DNA of 7,562 bases. Origin: Actinosomnolentus pattersoniae (SeqCode). Its GTDB lineage: Bacteria > Actinomycetota > UBA4738. The stretch is from the NCBI GenBank assembly GCA_013817655.1, contig JACDCJ010000094.1, positions 1 to 7,562 of the forward strand, given 5' to 3'. A model generated the notes under the pieces. That model did no database searches and was not told the origin of the DNA. It worked only from the letters and a program-made list of their open reading frames with translations. Made by a program: the position numbers and the translations under genes. This document shows, piece after piece, positions 6,210 to 7,562 of this stretch. Positions within the stretch are counted from its first letter, which is position 1. Each line of letters begins with the position of its first letter.

Positions 6210-6793
6210 ATGAGGTTGGCAACCGCGATGCAGGAGGGGGCGTCGAGGTTAGGCCCTCGGATGATCATCTCGAACGTGCCGTCCTGCAGCCACCAAATCT
6301 GGGCGCTGCTCTCATCCTCCGAAACCGTCATAAGAGCCTCGATGCCGACCCGGATCTTCACGAGCGAGGCGGAGCCTTGAGCGTTTGGAAGCTTGCTCTG
6401 CTCAACGAGTCGCTGTAGCCCTTCCTGATACTGCTCGACGGGAACATCGGGAACGTGTTCCTCGACCACCACGAGGCCATACTCCTTCGTTTCGTAGACG
6501 AGCGCGAGCACCCTGCTCTCAGGCGTGCTTTCGTCCACCGGCGATATCAAGATCTCCGTCGGTGCCCCGAGCCCCTTCGGTTCATAGATATCGAACGGAA
6601 GGTCTGCCTGGGCCTGATGCAGAGTTCCGACTTCGACGCCTCCAATCGGATTGTGCCAATCAATGTCGTCCTCGGAAACTCCCGAATTTGGGTTCTCTCC
6701 TGATCGGAAAGGATCATCCTGCGCCTCGGTGCCACAGGCCCCGATGGCCAAGATGCTGAGAGTCAAGAGTCCCACCGCTAACCAGCGATTCAT
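6206..6793 (-). CDS. Putative secreted lipoprotein, unknown function
   Basis: This 195-residue protein starts with a lipoprotein signal peptide: MNRW, a hydrophobic run (residues 5-18) and Cys20 in LAIGACG, with an acidic, Gly/Asn-rich linker after it. It is therefore likely anchored by lipid on the outer face of the membrane. The mature part (about 50-195) alternates short strands: PTEILISPVDES, RVLALVYETKEYGLVVVEE, a Gln/Glu-rich helix, then IWWLQDGTFEMIIRGP and a final CIAVANLI. The last block resembles the ending of DUF4367-type extracytoplasmic domains (W..dG....i.G......iA), a loose similarity from memory. I chose the ATG at 6793 rather than upstream starts because GGAAGG stands five bases before it and it places the signal peptide at the N-terminus. 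The stop TAA overlaps the convergent TAG of the membrane protein. The G+C content is clearly below that of its neighbours. Confidence 0.8.
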   Translation of the reverse strand: MNRWLAVGLLTLSILAIGACGTEAQDDPFRSGENPNSGVSEDDIDWHNPIGGVEVGTLHQAQADLPFDIYEPKGLGAPTEILISPVDESTPESRVLALVYETKEYGLVVVEEHVPDVPVEQYQEGLQRLVEQSKLPNAQGSASLVKIRVGIEALMTVSEDESSAQIWWLQDGTFEMIIRGPNLDAPSCIAVANLI

Positions 6794-6798
6794 GGGTG

Positions 6799-6804
6799 CC
6801 TTCC
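6799..6804 (-). promoter_or_regulatory. Strong ribosome binding site for the lipoprotein gene
   Basis: On the minus strand GGAAGG (6804-6799) lies five bases upstream of the ATG at 6793. It is the best Shine-Dalgarno match I found in the window, and it fixes the start against the in-frame ATGs at 6832 and 6817. The 82-base gap back to the rtcB stop shows no clear terminator; only a 5-bp CGGTG/CACCG stem was seen. The gene could be co-transcribed with rtcB. Confidence 0.7.
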
Positions 6805-6875
6805 GGGAGCTCAACATGGCGGTGACGGCCACCGATCCACGATAACCGGTCGACGGAAACGGGCGATGGACGCCA

Positions 6876-7562
6876 TCAACGTTCCTCTTCGGGCCGCCAT
6901 CCCTTCGATCGGCGGCCGCGGCGGGCTCGCTCGGCGTCCTTGTACGTCCCGAGTGGGGTGAAGCGCCGGACCGGCTCTACGAGGTCCGCCTGGGCCGCCA
7001 TGACCTCGTCGAGGTCCTTGTATGCGGCGGGCATCTCGTCGAGGACCGCCTCCCGGCTTCTGGCGAAGACCTTTCCGCCCGCGGCGCGCACCCGCTCGAG
7101 CTCCCGCTGGAGGGAGAGCTCCTGCCGGGCTCGGCCGCGACTCATGCGCCGGCCGGCTCCGTGACTGCACGAGGAGAACGACGCCGGGTTCCCGAGGCCC
7201 CGCCCGAGGTACGAGCCGGTCCCCATGGAGCCCGGGGTGATCGTCTGCGTTCCCCGGGCCGCCTTCACGGCTCCCTTCCGGTGAACCCACACGCGGCGGC
7301 CGAAGTGCTCCTCCAGCGTGGCATCGTTGTGGTGGATGTCCACCAACCCGTCCCATCGCACGCCGTCCGGAAACCGTCGCTCGAGGATCCGCCCCACCTC
7401 CTCCAGCATGAGGCGGCGATTCCACTCCGCGTAGTCGAGCGCAGCCCGAAGCGCCCTCTGGTAGCAGCCTCCGACCCGACCCCAGTTCCCATCCTCGGTG
7501 GGAAGCCACGCGAGCCCGGGATCGATCAGGGCCCGATCCGTATCCCCGCAGAATGCCAGGGC
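6876..7562 (-). CDS. rtcB: RtcB RNA ligase, C-terminal part (N-terminus outside window)
   Basis: The frame is open to the window edge and gives 228 residues, the C-terminal half or more of RtcB. This GTP- and Mn2+-dependent ligase joins RNA 2',3'-cyclic phosphate or 3'-phosphate ends to 5'-OH ends in tRNA splicing or RNA repair. Visible motifs, numbered within the fragment, are DIHHND (75-80), WVHRKGAVKA (92-101), PGSMGTGSYLGRGLGNP (110-126) and CSHGAGRRMSR (132-142), with the GMP-accepting His at 134. This His lies 56 residues after His78, the same spacing I recall between His281 and His337 of E. coli RtcB. The pattern HHND...RGLGNP.SF.SCSHGAGR, followed by MPAAYKDLDEVMAAQADLV, matches the E. 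coli-type subfamily rather than the longer archaeal form. A basic/acidic tail of about 20 residues follows the usual end (LGTYK). The ATG at 7409 is internal. No archease or rtcA is seen in the window. Confidence 0.95.
   Translation of the reverse strand, partial: ALAFCGDTDRALIDPGLAWLPTEDGNWGRVGGCYQRALRAALDYAEWNRRLMLEEVGRILERRFPDGVRWDGLVDIHHNDATLEEHFGRRVWVHRKGAVKAARGTQTITPGSMGTGSYLGRGLGNPASFSSCSHGAGRRMSRGRARQELSLQRELERVRAAGGKVFARSREAVLDEMPAAYKDLDEVMAAQADLVEPVRRFTPLGTYKDAERARRGRRSKGWRPEEER

Noticed and set aside
5360..6418. 352-codon plus-strand frame overlapping the end of the GT-C-like gene and the lipoprotein gene
   Set aside because: It is out of frame with the membrane protein, Arg/Gly/Ala-rich, and runs antisense through the lipoprotein gene.
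6813..6875. Possible terminator or promoter in the gap between rtcB and the lipoprotein gene
   Set aside because: Only a 5-bp stem (CGGTG/CACCG) and no T-run or clear -35/-10 pair were found, too weak to annotate.

Overview
The window is a GC-rich stretch of bacterial chromosome with tightly packed genes, GTG starts and four-base gene overlaps. The gene types (NCS1 permease, isochorismatase-like hydrolase, a DUF4446-like protein next to serS, a GT-C-like membrane protein, a lipoprotein, RtcB) and the base composition fit a high-GC Gram-positive lineage, most likely an uncultured actinobacterium. Chloroflexota cannot be excluded from this sequence alone. I saw no rRNA, tRNA, CRISPR array, insertion sequence or phage gene.

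Region by region: (1) From 2118 down to position 1, on the minus strand, lies a catabolic or salvage cluster. It holds an NCS1 nucleobase/allantoin-type permease, then an isochorismatase-fold cysteine hydrolase, then the first 15 codons of a third gene. Both junctions are GTGA overlaps, so the three genes are probably translationally coupled. (2) From 3933 down to 2180, also minus strand, are a small single-pass membrane protein resembling DUF4446 and seryl-tRNA synthetase, two bases apart. A 61-base gap with an 8-bp inverted repeat separates serS from the permease. (3) From 3934 to 4130 is a divergent intergenic region. Two TATACT -10-like boxes point outward on either side of a perfect 8-bp hairpin. 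(4) From 4131 to 6209, plus strand, is a large polytopic membrane protein with features of GT-C glycosyltransferases. (5) From 6793 to 6206, minus strand, is a lipoprotein gene whose stop overlaps the stop of the membrane protein gene. It is noticeably poorer in G+C than its neighbours. (6) From 7562 to 6876, minus strand, is the C-terminal part of an E. coli-type RtcB RNA ligase, cut by the window edge.

The likely functional units are import and hydrolysis of a small amide or nucleobase-type substrate (permease, hydrolase and the third gene), housekeeping tRNA charging (serS with its membrane partner), and a divergently transcribed envelope gene. No obviously new defence or mobile system is visible. 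The most open questions are the substrate of the permease-hydrolase cluster, the role of the GT-C-like protein, and the symmetric divergent control region.
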